A model generated the notes under the pieces. It did no database searches. It saw only the letters and a list, made by a program, of their open reading frames with translations, and was not told the origin of the DNA. From Tyto alba (taxonomy: Eukaryota > Chordata > Aves > Strigiformes > Tytonidae): 64,000 nucleotides of DNA. The translations under genes were made by a program, and so were the position numbers. The stretch spans positions 3,429,046 through 3,493,045 of the forward strand of contig NW_024881300.1 of assembly GCF_018691265.1 (NCBI RefSeq). Direction: 5' to 3'. Shown one piece after another: positions 26,601 through 40,200 of the stretch (the stretch's first letter is position 1; every line of letters begins with the position of its first letter).

Positions 26601-29600
26601 CCATTTAAACACCCTGAGCAGGGCCAGGTACGCCCCATCTCCCTGCGAGAGCAGGGGCACAGCTCTCTCCGGGCTGACATGCTCCACTTTGCAAGGGGAC
26701 TAATTAGCGCAAGCAGAGCCCATCAGCATCGTTCCCTGCTTCTGGGGTGGCCCTGCCCAGCCGTGCCCTCCCTAGATCGGGGATTGAACACAGCACTCGG
26801 GTTGGTAGTGGCCCCCTGCACCCCAAAGCGACTCCAAATCACTCTGCTTTATAATACAGCTCCCTGCGGTGTCTGAGCCGCTCAGGGGTCAGGGGAGGAA
26901 GGTGGCTCCATGTTTCTGAGGAGGATGTTGTTCAGCATCCGAAGGTGCGTGATCAATTCATCCATCCCCCTCCTTGCCCCTCTGGACTACGTGCCCCATG
27001 AAGGGCAGGAGGTGGCACGCTGCCGAGTGCTGTACGGGCTGGAGAACCCCAGCATCCTCAGTTCTCCATTTGTCACAATCCTCCAGCAAAAGTGACAGGC
27101 TGGGGAAGCTCTGAAGGGCTTCTGAGGAGAGACACCACTTCTGTTAATTATCCTACATGCATGCTCCAACCTTTTCTTGCCACTGGAGAGAAGAGCTCAT
27201 TTAGAGAGAGGGGGAAAAAAATATAAAGCAATTAAAAGAATAGCTATAAGCCTAGCGAAGAGATAACAAATGACAGAGCAGCAGAATGCTAATGCCATGT
27301 TCTTGGCTCCTTGTGAATGGACCTGTACAGCTCATCAGAGAAGTCCTGCTCCAGTGAGCAGATCTCTCCCCAGAGGAGCTGCTGCTCCTCTGCAGCAATG
27401 AAAAATGTACGAGATAGAAAAGGTGTTTTTAAAATCCCCAGCCAGGACTAAATTTGTCTGGTCAACAGCCACGCCTGGCCTCTCCCTGCTTTCACAAGGA
27501 CTGAGAGATGCTCCTTCCTTCCAAAAGGATGCAGAGTGGGTGGGAGTGCTGGCCCAGGGAGCTGGAATATGGGAACTGTGGGTCAGACAAAGCAAGTTTC
27601 ATCCTGTATTGCAGTAACATTTTTAAAGAGTTTCATCTGGTCATTTGTGACCCTAAAACTTGTTTGATTTCCCATTCACAATGACTTTTTCCTTTTAAAA
27701 TTGATACACATCATTAGAAAAAGTGAGAAAAGCTATAGATAACTCTGCAAATATAACAGAATTTCCCAGTTGAATATCCATCTAATGTTTCCTAAAGCCT
27801 TGTTCTGCCACTAAGCCAAATATATGCATATATATTTAAATATGTGTGTCTACATATCATACACATAATTTGTGTGATTCCAGTAGCACTGATACTAATA
27901 GTAACATACCATTACCTCCCCATAAAAGCACTGCTGAAACCTCCTGAAATAGCAGCTAAAACCAATAGTAAAAACCACATAACAACGTCTTGGTTTTGCC
28001 TCCTGCTTCAGCTGGGAGGAGGGAAGGAGGGCAGCCAGTGTGAGCAACAGTGAGAAAAACACAACTTGATCATAATTTTTAAGCAACAGCAGGTTTATGA
28101 ATATCATTTTGCCAAAAAACAAGTGAAATATGTGACACATTTTGCACGTTCCTGCTGCCAGATGAAATAACCAGCGCTGATGCGACTCACAGCACAGTCC
28201 ATCCGTGGATGCCAGGTTCTTTTATGGAAATACCCGTTAATAAAACCCTGGGGCGGGTGTTCGGAGCCCATGCCCACACTGTCACGTCATTAACCTCCTA
28301 GGGACACTTCCCAGGCAGTGAAGAAGAAAGAGAGAGCCTCATGAATGTCCCTGGGTTAATTTGGGGTATCTCATTTCAGTTCAGCACCCTCCCAACCACA
28401 CCTTGCTGGCAAGGAGGTGTTTCACTGCGGGACTGTGATGCCCGAGACAGAAGCACACGCTGCCCCAGCCGCAGCACAGCTACTCCTGCATCCGTAACCT
28501 CCCTTACCTTCCCACTCCTCTGCCCAAATTTTCTCCTTTCCACAGCCTTCCCAACTAAAGCAAGTCAAGAAACTAGTAGAGACGTTCAGTTTATCTACTC
28601 CAGTAAGGCAGTTCCCTGCTCCTAAAAATACTCCAGGAAATTGAATCAACATTTTGTAATTTGGCTGGTAACAGCAATTACTAATTATCAGCAGGAACAT
28701 CATTTTCTTCATTTTCTACTCTATCTATAATGTAATTTCAATATCAAATGGTTTTGCACACTAAACAAACATGATGGGCAATATGAGAAAAGCACAGAGA
28801 TAAAACTGAGTATCAAAAACCAGGCTTAAAATACATAAACTTCTATCAAATAGCAAATAATTATCATTCAAACAGCCTTTTGGAAAGATAAAGTTAATAT
28901 TGCTCCTATGTTCCCCTGTAAAAATGAAGGCTCCACTCCACTCCTCTTGCTTGGTGACAGCAGTGCTCAAAATTGCAACCCTAATGCTTGGTTGTGCCAG
29001 AGGCTGGAGGCAGCATCCTTCGTGCCCGGCCTCCCACAGACCCGCCGATTTACTGTGCGGGGAACAAAGGACAGGGCAAGGTGAAGAGCACACGCACAGC
29101 TTGAAGGACGGTACTGGATGCAAGTCTGCAGTCAAGCAAACTGCTCGCTTCATAGTGAAAAGCACTTTTGCAGAAGAAAGCCCAGCCCTGAAATAGGTTT
29201 TCTGGAGACTGAGAGAGCTCTTGCAGATAAAAGAATGAGGAATATTTTCTTCCCTCAGCTTGATAAATTTGCTGTAGGTGTCTGTGCTCTCCAAAACAAT
29301 AAGCAAGTGCCAATTTCATGCAAGGATTTAACTTGGAAGGGTGACCAACTCATTGCTTTTCCTTCTAGCCAAGAACAGCAGATGCTACGCTGCTCTGTGC
29401 AAGTATCAGTCCCTAACGGGTATTGATGACGGGATCAAGCCAGCTTGGCAAAAGAAAAATACTACTGAATTGTGGGAACTCTTGCCACGCTCAGGAGCTG
29501 CTCAGAGAGACCCCGCTTGCTGGCAGCACTGCTGCATGACATTTAGAAATGGCAAATTTTCTCTCTGTCCAGTTTAGAAGACATCCCTTACTAAGGCTCA

Positions 29601-31563
29601 GAGCAAACTGCAGATCCTCTACAATCCCCAAGAAAAAAAATGGACTGCAACCCCACTTCCCATTTCAAGAAGGCCAGAAGAAACATCCACATGCTAACCC
29701 CCACATGCCCCGGCTTACGCATCAGCTGTCTACATCCTTCCAAAGGCCAGATGAAAGTTGATAAGCTCAGGCAAGGCTATAAATGATTTCAGAACAGAGG
29801 CAGGTGAGCACCCGAGTCCCAGAGTCTGTAGAGGGAGCACCTGGGAGCATCACCTGGAGCTCGGTAAATAGACCCACAAAGGCAAAGGCAACATCTACTG
29901 TCTATTGAAGAGGAACTATTACAGAGGATGGATCATTTCCAGATAATTTTAGTAACAAGACCACTTAAGTTCCTTTGATTAATTATTCAGTGAATAGTAT
30001 ATACCAAGCTGGTCTTTGGCATTTCTGGTCTTGGAATAAACTTTGGGAAGCAGACGCATTGGAAAGATGGGATTTTGAGAAACATCACATTTATTTTGCT
30101 TTCAGGAATGTCTTCAGCAGCAGCCCCTGTACCAGGTTGATGAGTTTTCTATCTGCTGCTTCAATGCCAGAACACTCCAGAACAATCACTGCTTTCCAGG
30201 GGATATTTTGGATGGGTGGCAAGGCATACACCACTCACACAAGCAAGACTAGATCTACCTGCCACCAGAAAGCTTTATAATTAACCAGACTATTATGTTT
30301 TTAAGCACTTACTGCAAGACTTGTAATTTAAAATTAGATTCTGTTTTCATCTGCCTTTTGGACAGATTTTTTCTCTCTAGAAGAGCAAGAGTCACACTGG
30401 AACACAACTCAAAGCTGGCTTTCATTTGTATTTCCAGCCAGCCTGAACTATGCAGGCTTTTGAAGATGGGTTCCTCTTGGAAAGAGAAAACCTAGCAGCG
30501 GGCTGTCCCCTTTGTGCTGGTGCCCAGTGCCATCACTACCTGCTGGCAGGGGCACTCCCACTGGGGCCCTGTGGACCCCACGGCTTCATGCCTGTCCCAA
30601 ACACTTACTGGGGGCTCAGAAACACCCCAGACCCTGCCAAAGGCAAAGGCAGTCAGACGGGGTGCTGAGGGAGAGACAGCAAAGGCAGGTGGAGGAGGAG
30701 GAAACATCAACAGCTAATGAGTTTGTCACCTTAATTTGATAGCTCAGAGCAGCCTGCAAAAGCTTGGTTCTCAGCGGAGTGGTCAGGTGCCATATTTAGT
30801 TTCAGCTTTGATGTACTGTCAAACTAAAGCATGCCTAGATCTCTCCTCTGACATCTTCTTTCCCTGCTTTATTGCAGCTGCGATGCAGACAGCTCAGTGC
30901 CACTTGTGGGTCCGTCCCTGTGTTGCCTTGCCCAGGCTTTGTGTGGACAGAAGTACAGCCACATTGGGGCTGCTGGGATCAGAGCAGAGGCAAAGCATCT
31001 GCAACAGCAGCTGCAGCGCTTGAGCTGGCCTCTGCACAGCTGAATTCCACCTTGAAGAGAAGGGGGCTCATTTCTATTAAGTACTGGAGTGATCACTGCA
31101 CCCGGGAATGTTTTGGATGGGAGGCAAAGCAGGCATGGTCCAAGTGCAGGGGATACAGAGAGATCACAAAGAGACAAGACCACAGATCATTCCAGTTTGT
31201 TGTGTGTAAAACAGCTGGATAGGTCAAACCTTACAGAGATTCACATAGCAAAGCTTTTAGATAAAGTGGAAAAGCTGAAGAGCCATTTAAATGCCCTCCC
31301 TGTGGGCATTTGAGATGCCGTGAAGATCGGGTTGCACTAAAGAAAATGGCCTGAAAAAACCACCAAGACAAAAGAAGTCATAGCGGCCATTACAATGAGG
31401 CAGAAACCAAGCAGAAATGGAGATTTTGCAAAGTTTTGCAAAGCGAGTTGCACCCCTGCGGCCTCTCTGGTGCTTAGTTCTCCAGAGCAGCACTGCCCCT
31501 GCACACTAATGCCGTGGTCCAATGGCTCTGGGAAACAGCGGAGTGTCAGCACAGGGAACTTAC

Positions 31564-31672
31564 TTGGTGTTGTCAGAGTCAATGGTATGAAAGAGCTTCT
31601 CAAGTTCTTCTTCGTTGAGTGTCCCGTCAGAAAAAAAGGCCTGGAACTCCTCCAGGGACAGCTTCCCGTCAT
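31564..31672 (-). CDS. NECAB2: NECAB2-like exon 3: completes EF-hand 1, helix to EF-hand 2
   Basis: On the minus strand this 109-bp exon follows the acceptor TTTGCAG (AG at 31674-31673) and ends before the donor GTAAGT (31563-31558). It encodes (D)DGKLSLEEF, the second half of a canonical EF-hand loop. Joined to exon 2, the loop reads [12 protein letters not shown], with ligands D1, N3, D5, backbone position 7, S9 and E12, and the conserved G6. The exon then encodes [18 protein letters not shown], the linker and entering helix, then HTIDSDNT, the start of the second loop, and finishes with AA of an Asn codon. NECAB proteins are cytoplasmic neuronal Ca2+ sensors; NECAB2 is reported to bind the adenosine A2A and mGlu5 receptors. 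The [10 protein letters not shown] and FHTIDSDNT wording fits NECAB2 better than the NECAB1 form (DGKLSFEEFK, THNTNN), as far as I recall those families. Confidence 0.95.
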
Positions 31673-34600
31673 CTGCAAACAGCAACACAGCCGCCGTTAG
31701 GGAATGGGCAAAGTGTGGGGGCACAATGACTGAAAATCAAGAGTTATGTTCAGATTTAAAGTTTCAGCCCAAAATTATCTCCAAGTGCTTGTGCAGAACT
31801 GGCCCTCAATCAGTGCAGGGCTCAGTGGCCAGAGGGTGGGACCTGGCAGCTCTGGCAGCACCAGAGCCAGGTGAAGCTTCATTGCTCCTGTGTATGGATG
31901 CACTGGCCGTCAGCAACTAATTGGGCTATTAACCCAAAGCATGACTCGAGCCTAACGAGGAAAAGCCTGCAAGCTTCATCCTAAAATTTAATTACATTTA
32001 AGAAGTCATGGAGCGTTTCGTCTACCCTATGCTCAAATGATGCAGGATGCTCATTAAGGGACACATAATAGATAAGAAAAGACCCAGGGCTGGAATTAAC
32101 AACAGACCCAGCCGTATCTTTTGCCATCTCCATCCAGCTGCATCTTCTCCAACACAGTGCATTTCCCTGCTCTGCACAGAAACGCAAAATAGCAGCTACC
32201 AAGCATAACAAGCCACATCTTGCTTTGGTTGTCAACTGTTTAAACATACAAGGGCTGTGTCACCTTAATGTTGTGCCTTTACTTCTAAAGGGACCTGATG
32301 ACGCACAGAATCCATCTGCCCGGCCATACGGGCTGCAGCTTTCTGGGTGCCTTTTGGCAAACCTACCAGCACACGAAGGAGTCACAAGGCAGAGGTTTAA
32401 TAATGTTCTCCTGGGCACATAGAGAGGAGCTTGCAATAATTTCAGCAGCAAGCTCCAAGCTCAAACTTGAACGTTTATTTTGATACCAGCACAGGCACTT
32501 CAGCAGCCTCATCTCCAGCTGTAGGAAGAGGCCCTGCAGATAGTCAGTGCCTGGGGGAAAGTGTCTCTGATCTCAACCCAGAGACTGAAAAACAACATCC
32601 AGATTTGAAAATCTGGCCATACACTTTGCGTATTATTTTATGTCCTGGCCCCAGCATTAGTTTAAAACTAGGCTTTCTACAGCCTACTTAAGTGACCAAG
32701 AAAGAAAAAATATTATCAAATCCAGGTACAGAGGATATAAGGAGGATTCCTTTGTAACTTTTGCTGATAAGGAGACAAAAGCTTACATTTAACAGTTAAA
32801 TCTGGAGACTTTTCACTGCGCTGTGGATGGGTACAGCACATCTTTAAAGTCACAGCTGGAAGTAAGAAGGTCTGGAGAAAGCTCCTATGAAGTTCAGCAA
32901 TAAATGGGAGAGAGGTGAAAGAAACTTTAAAGAAACTTTAATTTACCTCAGGTTTCTTGTTCAAGCTGCTGACACTGTGCTCTGGTGTGCAGCAGTGCTT
33001 AGGGGGGGAATAACTAACCCAGGTCATGTGCTATTTAAAATCTCTCCATTCATATCCACAGAAGATTCATAGACTGGAAATGTTGCTTATTTTGCAGTAG
33101 GAAAAATGTATCATTTATTACTTAATCATATAAATTATAAACCCTGTTGCTTCTCTTTCAGAAAATGATGCTAGAGGACAAAATTAGACAACTTACCACA
33201 TATACACCAATATTTTTTTCCCAAACTAAATCAGTCTGCTGCTCCTGAAACGTACCTGCATTGCTAAATGCTACCCCCAGTTTCCCTTGGCTGACACAGA
33301 TGAATTCAGCCCAGTGATAAATTGAGTCTGAGATACTTATTTAATTGGCAATTATGAAAGGCACACAGCAGAAGAACAAAATCTACAGCAGCACTGGGTG
33401 AAAAGGGTATTATCATCAGAGCACCACAATGGCTATGGAGAGCGTCCAGCTGCCTATATCGTTTTTCTGCACTCCTTCCCCAAAACGTGACCTCTTTGCA
33501 GCAGGCAGGGTGCAGAATACCAATGCACAGCTCAGAGGATGGCTCCCAGATTTGCTATCTGTTTCCGAATTACAGAAAACTGAAGCTTCAACAAGTACCT
33601 TATCGCTTGGAGCATGCCACCAGTGTGACCTGGAGGCTAACCCAGTGGTGGCACGATTTTGCTGAAGGAGATAAAAAGACTGTGCCTGGAGCAAGAGCCC
33701 CATCCACATCATCCACCTCTACCCCTGCACATGGCACAACTGGGTGAGGAGCTTCCCCCACAGTGCTCCTATTTATGTAGTATCCTAACCAAGATCAAGG
33801 TTTGGTTTCTTCTGATCCTGACTGGCAATGAATATGTCTTCAAGCATCAGGATCAAAAGGATAATGACATTTCTATCACATAAAGGCTAAACAATTCTTT
33901 ATATATGGTAAACTTTTCCTGTAAACCTGAAATCAGTGCTTGTTCACCTCAAAATTGTCCTTCCGCACAGAGGGCAGGCAGAATGAAATTCCCAGGAAAG
34001 TCACATAAATCAACTTACTGGGAAAGAGAAACTGTAAAATGAAGTGATTTTTTTTCAGAAGAGTACTTTAATCAGAATTTACAGTTTGCTCACCTCTGAA
34101 AGGCACAAAGGTGTTTCTAAGTTTAAGGAAAAAAATATCTTTTTCCTTTACCTAGTTCATAACTTGTCTCCTCTGTTTCACTCTTGCTTTATTTATTTTT
34201 TGAGTAATGTGTGCCAGGCCGCAGTTTTGCTGCAGTCCCTGAAACACTGGTATTTAAAATCTGTGCCAAAATACTGCTCTGACTCCTATATTGCAGCCTC
34301 CAAAGTCGCAGGTGAGAACAGGGAGGCAGGTACCAACTACTGTGACAGGTCAGATCATTGAAAGCCAATATGCACTGAATTTCTGTTGGCATTTAACAGC
34401 CCAGAGTAATATAGGATGAGCAAAGGACCTAGAGAAAAGAGGAGGTGACAGTGAATTTTATTTCATTTTTCTTGTTTGAAGACCCCACAGAACTGCTTGG
34501 CCCCTGGCAGGAATTTGAACAAAAGTACAAATTTTACTCGTAAACAGTGCTCGAGACTTTCATCCCCCAACAAACACCACCACAAAGTACCAGTCGGCTT

Positions 34601-37172
34601 AAAACTGATAATTATTTAATACAAGCTTGAATACTTGTCTGTAAACAGACAAAGCAAAAGGCTTCCGGAGTAACAAGATAATCCTTGAGCTGCATATCTA
34701 TAATTGTGAAACAGCCTGAAAGTCGTGGGTTGCTGGAGCCCAGCAGGAAAGGAAACCTTTGGGGAACTTGAGTGATAAGAGGAAGCAGACTGGGCTGGGA
34801 TTTGGCAGTTAAAATTAAACTGGTAGAAAATCCTGGGCAGGGAGGATTGACCACCGCTTTACCCACACCAGGCCCACGCGCCGGCGTGCGCTGTGATAAG
34901 AGCTGATGGAGACACTGTGCTCCAGGAGCGGCCTTATCAGGAAAGTCACAGAAAAGCAAGGTTTTTCTGAAAGCAGAAGTGTCTGAGCTCACCAAAGAAT
35001 GGATAAGACTTCCAGAAACCTGCTTTCTGCTGAAAGCTGCTGGGTGCGAGAGATATAAATTCTCCAAATGAACTGGCAGGCGTCGTACCAGAGCGGCAGC
35101 GTCAATCGTGCGGTTCGATTTCACCCATGCCCAGCCCTGTAGGAGCTCATCTGGGGACACTCCAGCCCTAGGTAGCTACTTTTGATAGGAAGGATAACAA
35201 AAAAAATGAGATTCCACACCAAATCTCACTAAACAAACTAAAGTTTCCATCAGTTTTAAGATCTAGACAAGTCTTTGTGGCTTTCATCTGGTCAAGCACA
35301 CTTCAAGGAGACAGCCTTCTTTCACCTATTCGCCCCCCTCCCCTTTAAACCCAGTACTTGAAGTCAACACCTAAGCTGGCAGCGAGGACAAACAGCACCT
35401 ACTACATTGGCGCCGATCGACTGAAAAAAGAGATAATCAGGCCAGAGCTATTCTGCCATGATTTTTTTCCTGAGAGAGTAATTTTCATTTTACTCTAGCT
35501 TTTCAAAATAATTCAATCACAGGCAAAGACCAAAGCAAATTACCAGCCAAATAGAGTTATCAAAGTTAAAACTAACTGAAGAGAGAAGGATATAACAGAG
35601 AACATCAGAAAGCCTCAACTGGGATTTTATTATTGCTCCATTTGCCATTGTGAAAATCTGAGGAGTCTAGAGGCGGCTTTTATGCCTTCTAACTCACACA
35701 ATCAGGCTGTTCTCACCCGCTAATGCAGCCAGGGGAAAAATCAAACTAAGATCATAAATCGTCCAAAATATAGGAAATCTGATTGCTGAGTTTTCAGAAA
35801 TTCACTCAGCAATACACATAGCTTAAAGCTTCTACAAAATAAGGTCACTGTTCTGAGCCTGAGTTTACTAAATCCATTTTCAATTATATCAGGTTGCGAC
35901 TGCTCATATATTTTCTAGGTATATTATGAATATTTTTCATTACTTATTTTTATTACTATGAGTTCTAAAATGCTTTAAGCCCCGCTTAGTGTGCAAGCAC
36001 CAACAGAGCTATGGGTGAGCAAATTGGATTTTATTGTGGCCTGTGAATAAAGATAACAACTGTGGTTTTTTTCTTCTTTCTTGCAGGTGGGTGTGGGTGT
36101 GTCTGCAGATACATGAGCCAGCGAGAACATGGACTGGCTTCTACTCTGGACCCTTTATCCAGCCTCCTTAGAAGTCAGGGGGAGCAGTTTTATTCATTTA
36201 AATGAAGCTGGATATAGACTTGAGTTTTCAGTCCTGTGCTGTTAGGAAAAATTACCTTCAGGTCCACAGATCTGATCTGTGATGGATTGGAAAGATGCAG
36301 ATCAGACACTAACTGTGAGACCTCAAAATATCCCTTTTAACAGAGTTTTTAAACTGCAAAACCTGCCTCGAAAGCTGAATGTTCTCTGTGTTCAGGCAGC
36401 TGGACCCGTTCTGGGATTTCTGCAGCGATGAGGACTGCACGGATGGGGATGTCCTGGGCAGGCAGTCCATCACTCATTACCCTGTTTCCCTGTGCCATGG
36501 CTCTGGCTAACACAGATACACCGGGAGCTGCGCCCTGAGAATCGGCTGCAAGGAGGAGCCATACTGGACAAGGGAAAGAGTAAAATGAAGCAAACAGGCT
36601 CCTAAGCCTGGAGAAAGCCATTTCATCTCCCATTTCCAGAAGAGTTCAGTGTGGGTTTTTTTAGACTGTTTATTTTTACCTAGATGCTGTCCTGATGAGT
36701 GTCTTGATGTCCTCCAACACCTTAATCTATGGCTTTGGGGAGGCTGCTGGAGTATCCCAAATCAGGCTTGCTGAGCTGCCGCTCCCAAGTGAAGCTGACA
36801 GACCACGTCCCCCGCATCGCCGAGCGGCTGTGACCGCACCCTGTGTGGCACTGCACAACCTTTCTGCCGGCTGAAGAAGGGGTGCACTGACTGCAGCCCC
36901 TGATCCGAGTCACCTGCAGCTCCTCTGCAGCCAGCTGAAAGTTACCCACCCACTCACAGTCCGGCGCCACAGTTACTTTGGGGGCAGTTGAACTGGGATG
37001 GAAGCAGGCCTGGCTTCACCTCCAGCGTTGGCTGAAGCTGCGAAGCCACGGGAGCCCTGCATGAGAAGCACAGCCCACGTTTCGGCGGCTCCTTACAAGG
37101 ACGGTGCCATCGCCTCTGGAACGGAGCCCCTGCAAATGTCTTTGTTAATGAGATGGAACACGCATCGTTAAA

Positions 37173-37202
37173 AGGAAATTACTACAATTATAGTAATTTC
37201 CT
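37173..37202. repeat. Perfect 12-bp inverted repeat (hairpin), 6-nt loop
   Basis: The left arm AGGAAATTACTA (37173-37184) and right arm TAGTAATTTCCT (37191-37202) are exact reverse complements around CAATTA. It is AT-rich and lies in intron 2. A partial further copy of the arm (AAAGGAATTT) follows at 37207-37216. Confidence 0.85.
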
Positions 37203-40200
37203 AGTAAAAGGAATTTAGGGAATGACTCTAAAATCACCTTTTTTTGAAAGTTAACTAATGCCCAGCCCAGATGTTTTCACAAGGGTTAGTACCACAGCAA
37301 GCAATCCCCACGGATAACCTGAAAACATATTGATGTTTCCATCACAGCTGATAATCTCTGTTTGAAATACTCCTGTGCACTTCCTAATGCCAGCTGGGAT
37401 TGCTGACGGGACCAACTGGTTGATGCTGGCACAGGAATGCAAAGCCTGTCACAGAAGAAGCCACAGTTTCCCATACAGATAAAGACAGGGACTGAACTTC
37501 AGGAGCTGGGGTTTTTCTTACTTAACTCATTGGAAAACACTTGATAAATGTTTTTCTTCTTGTCATTGACACAGTTTTGAGGTGGTGTCTCCTATCTTCT
37601 TCCAGTGACCCCATCACAGCTCCCACGAGCATAACGCACGGCGCTCCTCGCTCCAGGGCAGGCTGTGCACACAGACCTCAGCCAGCATCACCATTTTCTT
37701 TTTGTCGTGTGCTAATACAAACCTTGGGGATTTTTTACCTTCCCAGGACATCTTTCCTTCCTATGCCTAGATGAGGTCTTATAGAGACATAAGGTAACAT
37801 AGGAAATGAAAAAATATCTCTTGAGAAGTCAGTCAATACCCCTCCCTAGTCATTTACCCCAGTAATAAAGATCAGCTCTTCTCCAGGCATTTGAAGGTAC
37901 TTCTCTCTGTATCAAAGCATGGGGTTCACCAAACAAAATATTGTGTCAATTCTGCTCTTTTTCTTTCTGCTCTGAAGCAGATGATGCAGTTTTGTGGTAT
38001 GACTGGAATGGTGCATATTCAAAATCTTTCACAGGCACTGATACAGTGGGACAGAGGCTCCTTTTTGTGTCAGGGTTAACCTTTTCATTGCCATGAAAAA
38101 AAGGGAAAAAGTGACATTCATTTCAAAATGACCACGTCAGTCAGCATAAGACGTTGAGGAATAACTTAAAGCCTGGTTCTTGTCTAGGATGATGAGTAGA
38201 TGTGTACCAAGTGGATGATGGCTAGAAATCTTCATTTTAGGACCTGGCCTGGGAAAAGCAGGAATTTCCACTACAGTCAGAAACCTGTACCTCATTCTCA
38301 CCAGAAATAGCCTTGATATCCAGCAGTGTCCATTAGCATGCCAGAATTTTCCCCAAGCTGCTCAGCTTTTATCATGAAATCAAGCCTTTTGTCATTCCAG
38401 AATTAGAACTAATTTTGAAATTCTTTTTAATAGCAGCTATAGATAGATATCAAATGTAGGCTGGTAAGCAGGGAGACATGAAGGAGTGATATAGTACATT
38501 TTCTCCCACTGTCTTTTGTGAAGACTCTACTTTTTTTCAGCTTCTCAAATAACCCTCACCCTGCTGTAATGAGCTAACTTAAATGTGGCTTTTTTTTCTG
38601 CACTCACCCAATATATTGACTTTGGATGTTTTATCACACATGTTTGGGAATGCCTACCAAAGGAATTCCCAGTTCTTTACAAATTAAATGCTGGGATCAG
38701 ACTTCCCAGGGTTCAAATGGCCTGGATAAGTTCAGTGCAATTGCTGCTTAATAGAGGCTATAACAAACCCTACCTGAACATTTAGAAGAGGATTCAGACA
38801 GATGCCACCAGAAGTCCACAAAGATTTCTTAATCCACCATCTTCCCACAGAAAGGAGGAGGTATCCTGTTTCAGTTTTTTCTCTTGCTAATTAGATCTCC
38901 TTTCTTTTCAATTTTGAAAGAAAATGAATGTCAACAGCCAATTTCAATACATTTGCTTCACATCTGTAGCAGCACAAGGAATATACTGAGTCAGCCCCTC
39001 CACGTGCTGCTGCTCTATAATAATTTATGAAAACCGCAGGTGATCTGGCCCCCACGACACTTTGTACATTAACATGCTGGTCTAGCTCAGGGAAGACTAG
39101 TGGGAAAACATTCAGGAAAAGAAACTGTAGCTTGCAGTAAATGACCTCCTGGTAAACAGTTCACGTTAAGAGGCAATTCCTGAATTCCCAATGCCTGCCT
39201 CTGGGCTCCAGCCTGGGCAGATGAGAGGGGCTGGAGGGAGGCCGCCCACATGGGCGCACGCCAAGAGTATTTACTGGTCAGTGCTGTAGCCCATGGGAGA
39301 CCTCAGGGCTTCTCTGGACTAAATACCATAAATATAAATAATAAATAAATATAAAGAGATTGAGGACATACTTTCTGCCCCCCTTTCCTCCCTCTCCCCA
39401 TCAGCCACAGAGGAGATCTCTGTTTCCAAGCTGTTCCAGCAGCCAGCAGACCCAGCTTTGCTCCAGACATACGACTGCCACTGCCTCTCAGTTATTATTC
39501 ATCTTAGCTGGCCTCGGCCTGCCTCCTTCATATTGGGTGCTATTAGATGGCTGACTGAACAGCTGTAGCTTTTTAGCACCTTTGGTTTATTTGCCCATTC
39601 AAACCATTTCCCCTGTGAGTTACACAAGCACAAGCCACCACGGTGAAGCAGCAGATTCCTGTGCAGAGCTTTCAGCCTCCTGGCCCAAAAAGCCCAACTC
39701 TCCTTCCCAAAGTCTTTGGTTCTCCATGTATTCAAACATCTGCCTTGATCTCTCCATTGTTACTCAGCCCCATCTTTCTCTGTCGACCCAAATATTGCTT
39801 TCCTTCTCCATTAATCTGCCTTCAATATCTTGTCTCCCCACACTTCCCACCTTCTTTTCCTTTTTGAACTCTTGGATGTAACATGCAATGGCATTGTAGA
39901 TACAGTTGTGCAAAACTAGGACTTCTGTTTTAGAGGGGATTGTATGAAGAAAATTGGCTGAAACATCATCAAGCTTTGATCCCTACCACTTGATTCCCAA
40001 AATTCCTGTTTATCTCCCCGGCAGCCTTATTGCAGACCCCTTCTTTAGTCACCTTCCTGAAATGCTGCATTCCGAAAACACCAGCTTTCCACTATCAAAC
40101 CTCTGGTCAAACCACACAAGCTACTGACAGCCTCTCTAAACATTTGATCTATCAGAGAAATAAAACACAAAGACAGCACAGCTTGTCATTAATACAAGAT

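Larger units (their letters stand above)
12807..31563 (-). other. NECAB2 intron 3 (about 18.8 kb)
   Basis: The intron is bounded by the exon 3 donor GTAAGT (31563-31558) and the exon 4 acceptor. It holds the CR1-like fragment near 17.3 kb, a plus-strand G-quadruplex motif near 19.06 kb, an AT-rich palindrome at 19706-19723, and an A-rich block at about 23510-23600 that includes A22. Open frames of up to about 180 codons (for example 28761-29306, minus) are of a length expected by chance in this much DNA and match no family I recognise. The rest is unremarkable non-coding sequence. Confidence 0.9.

Noticed and set aside
28383..28403. TTCAGCACC as a REST/NRSE site (also at 41004)
   Set aside because: Only the left half-site matches, and the GGACAG right half is missing at either spacing.
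28761..29306. 181-codon minus-strand open frame in intron 3
   Set aside because: It has no family resemblance, and the frame is compatible with chance.
34612..35160. 182-codon open frame on the minus strand
   Set aside because: Its length is near that expected for the longest chance frame in 64 kb. It has no recognisable domain or motif and no splice-consistent ends, and it lies inside intron 2.
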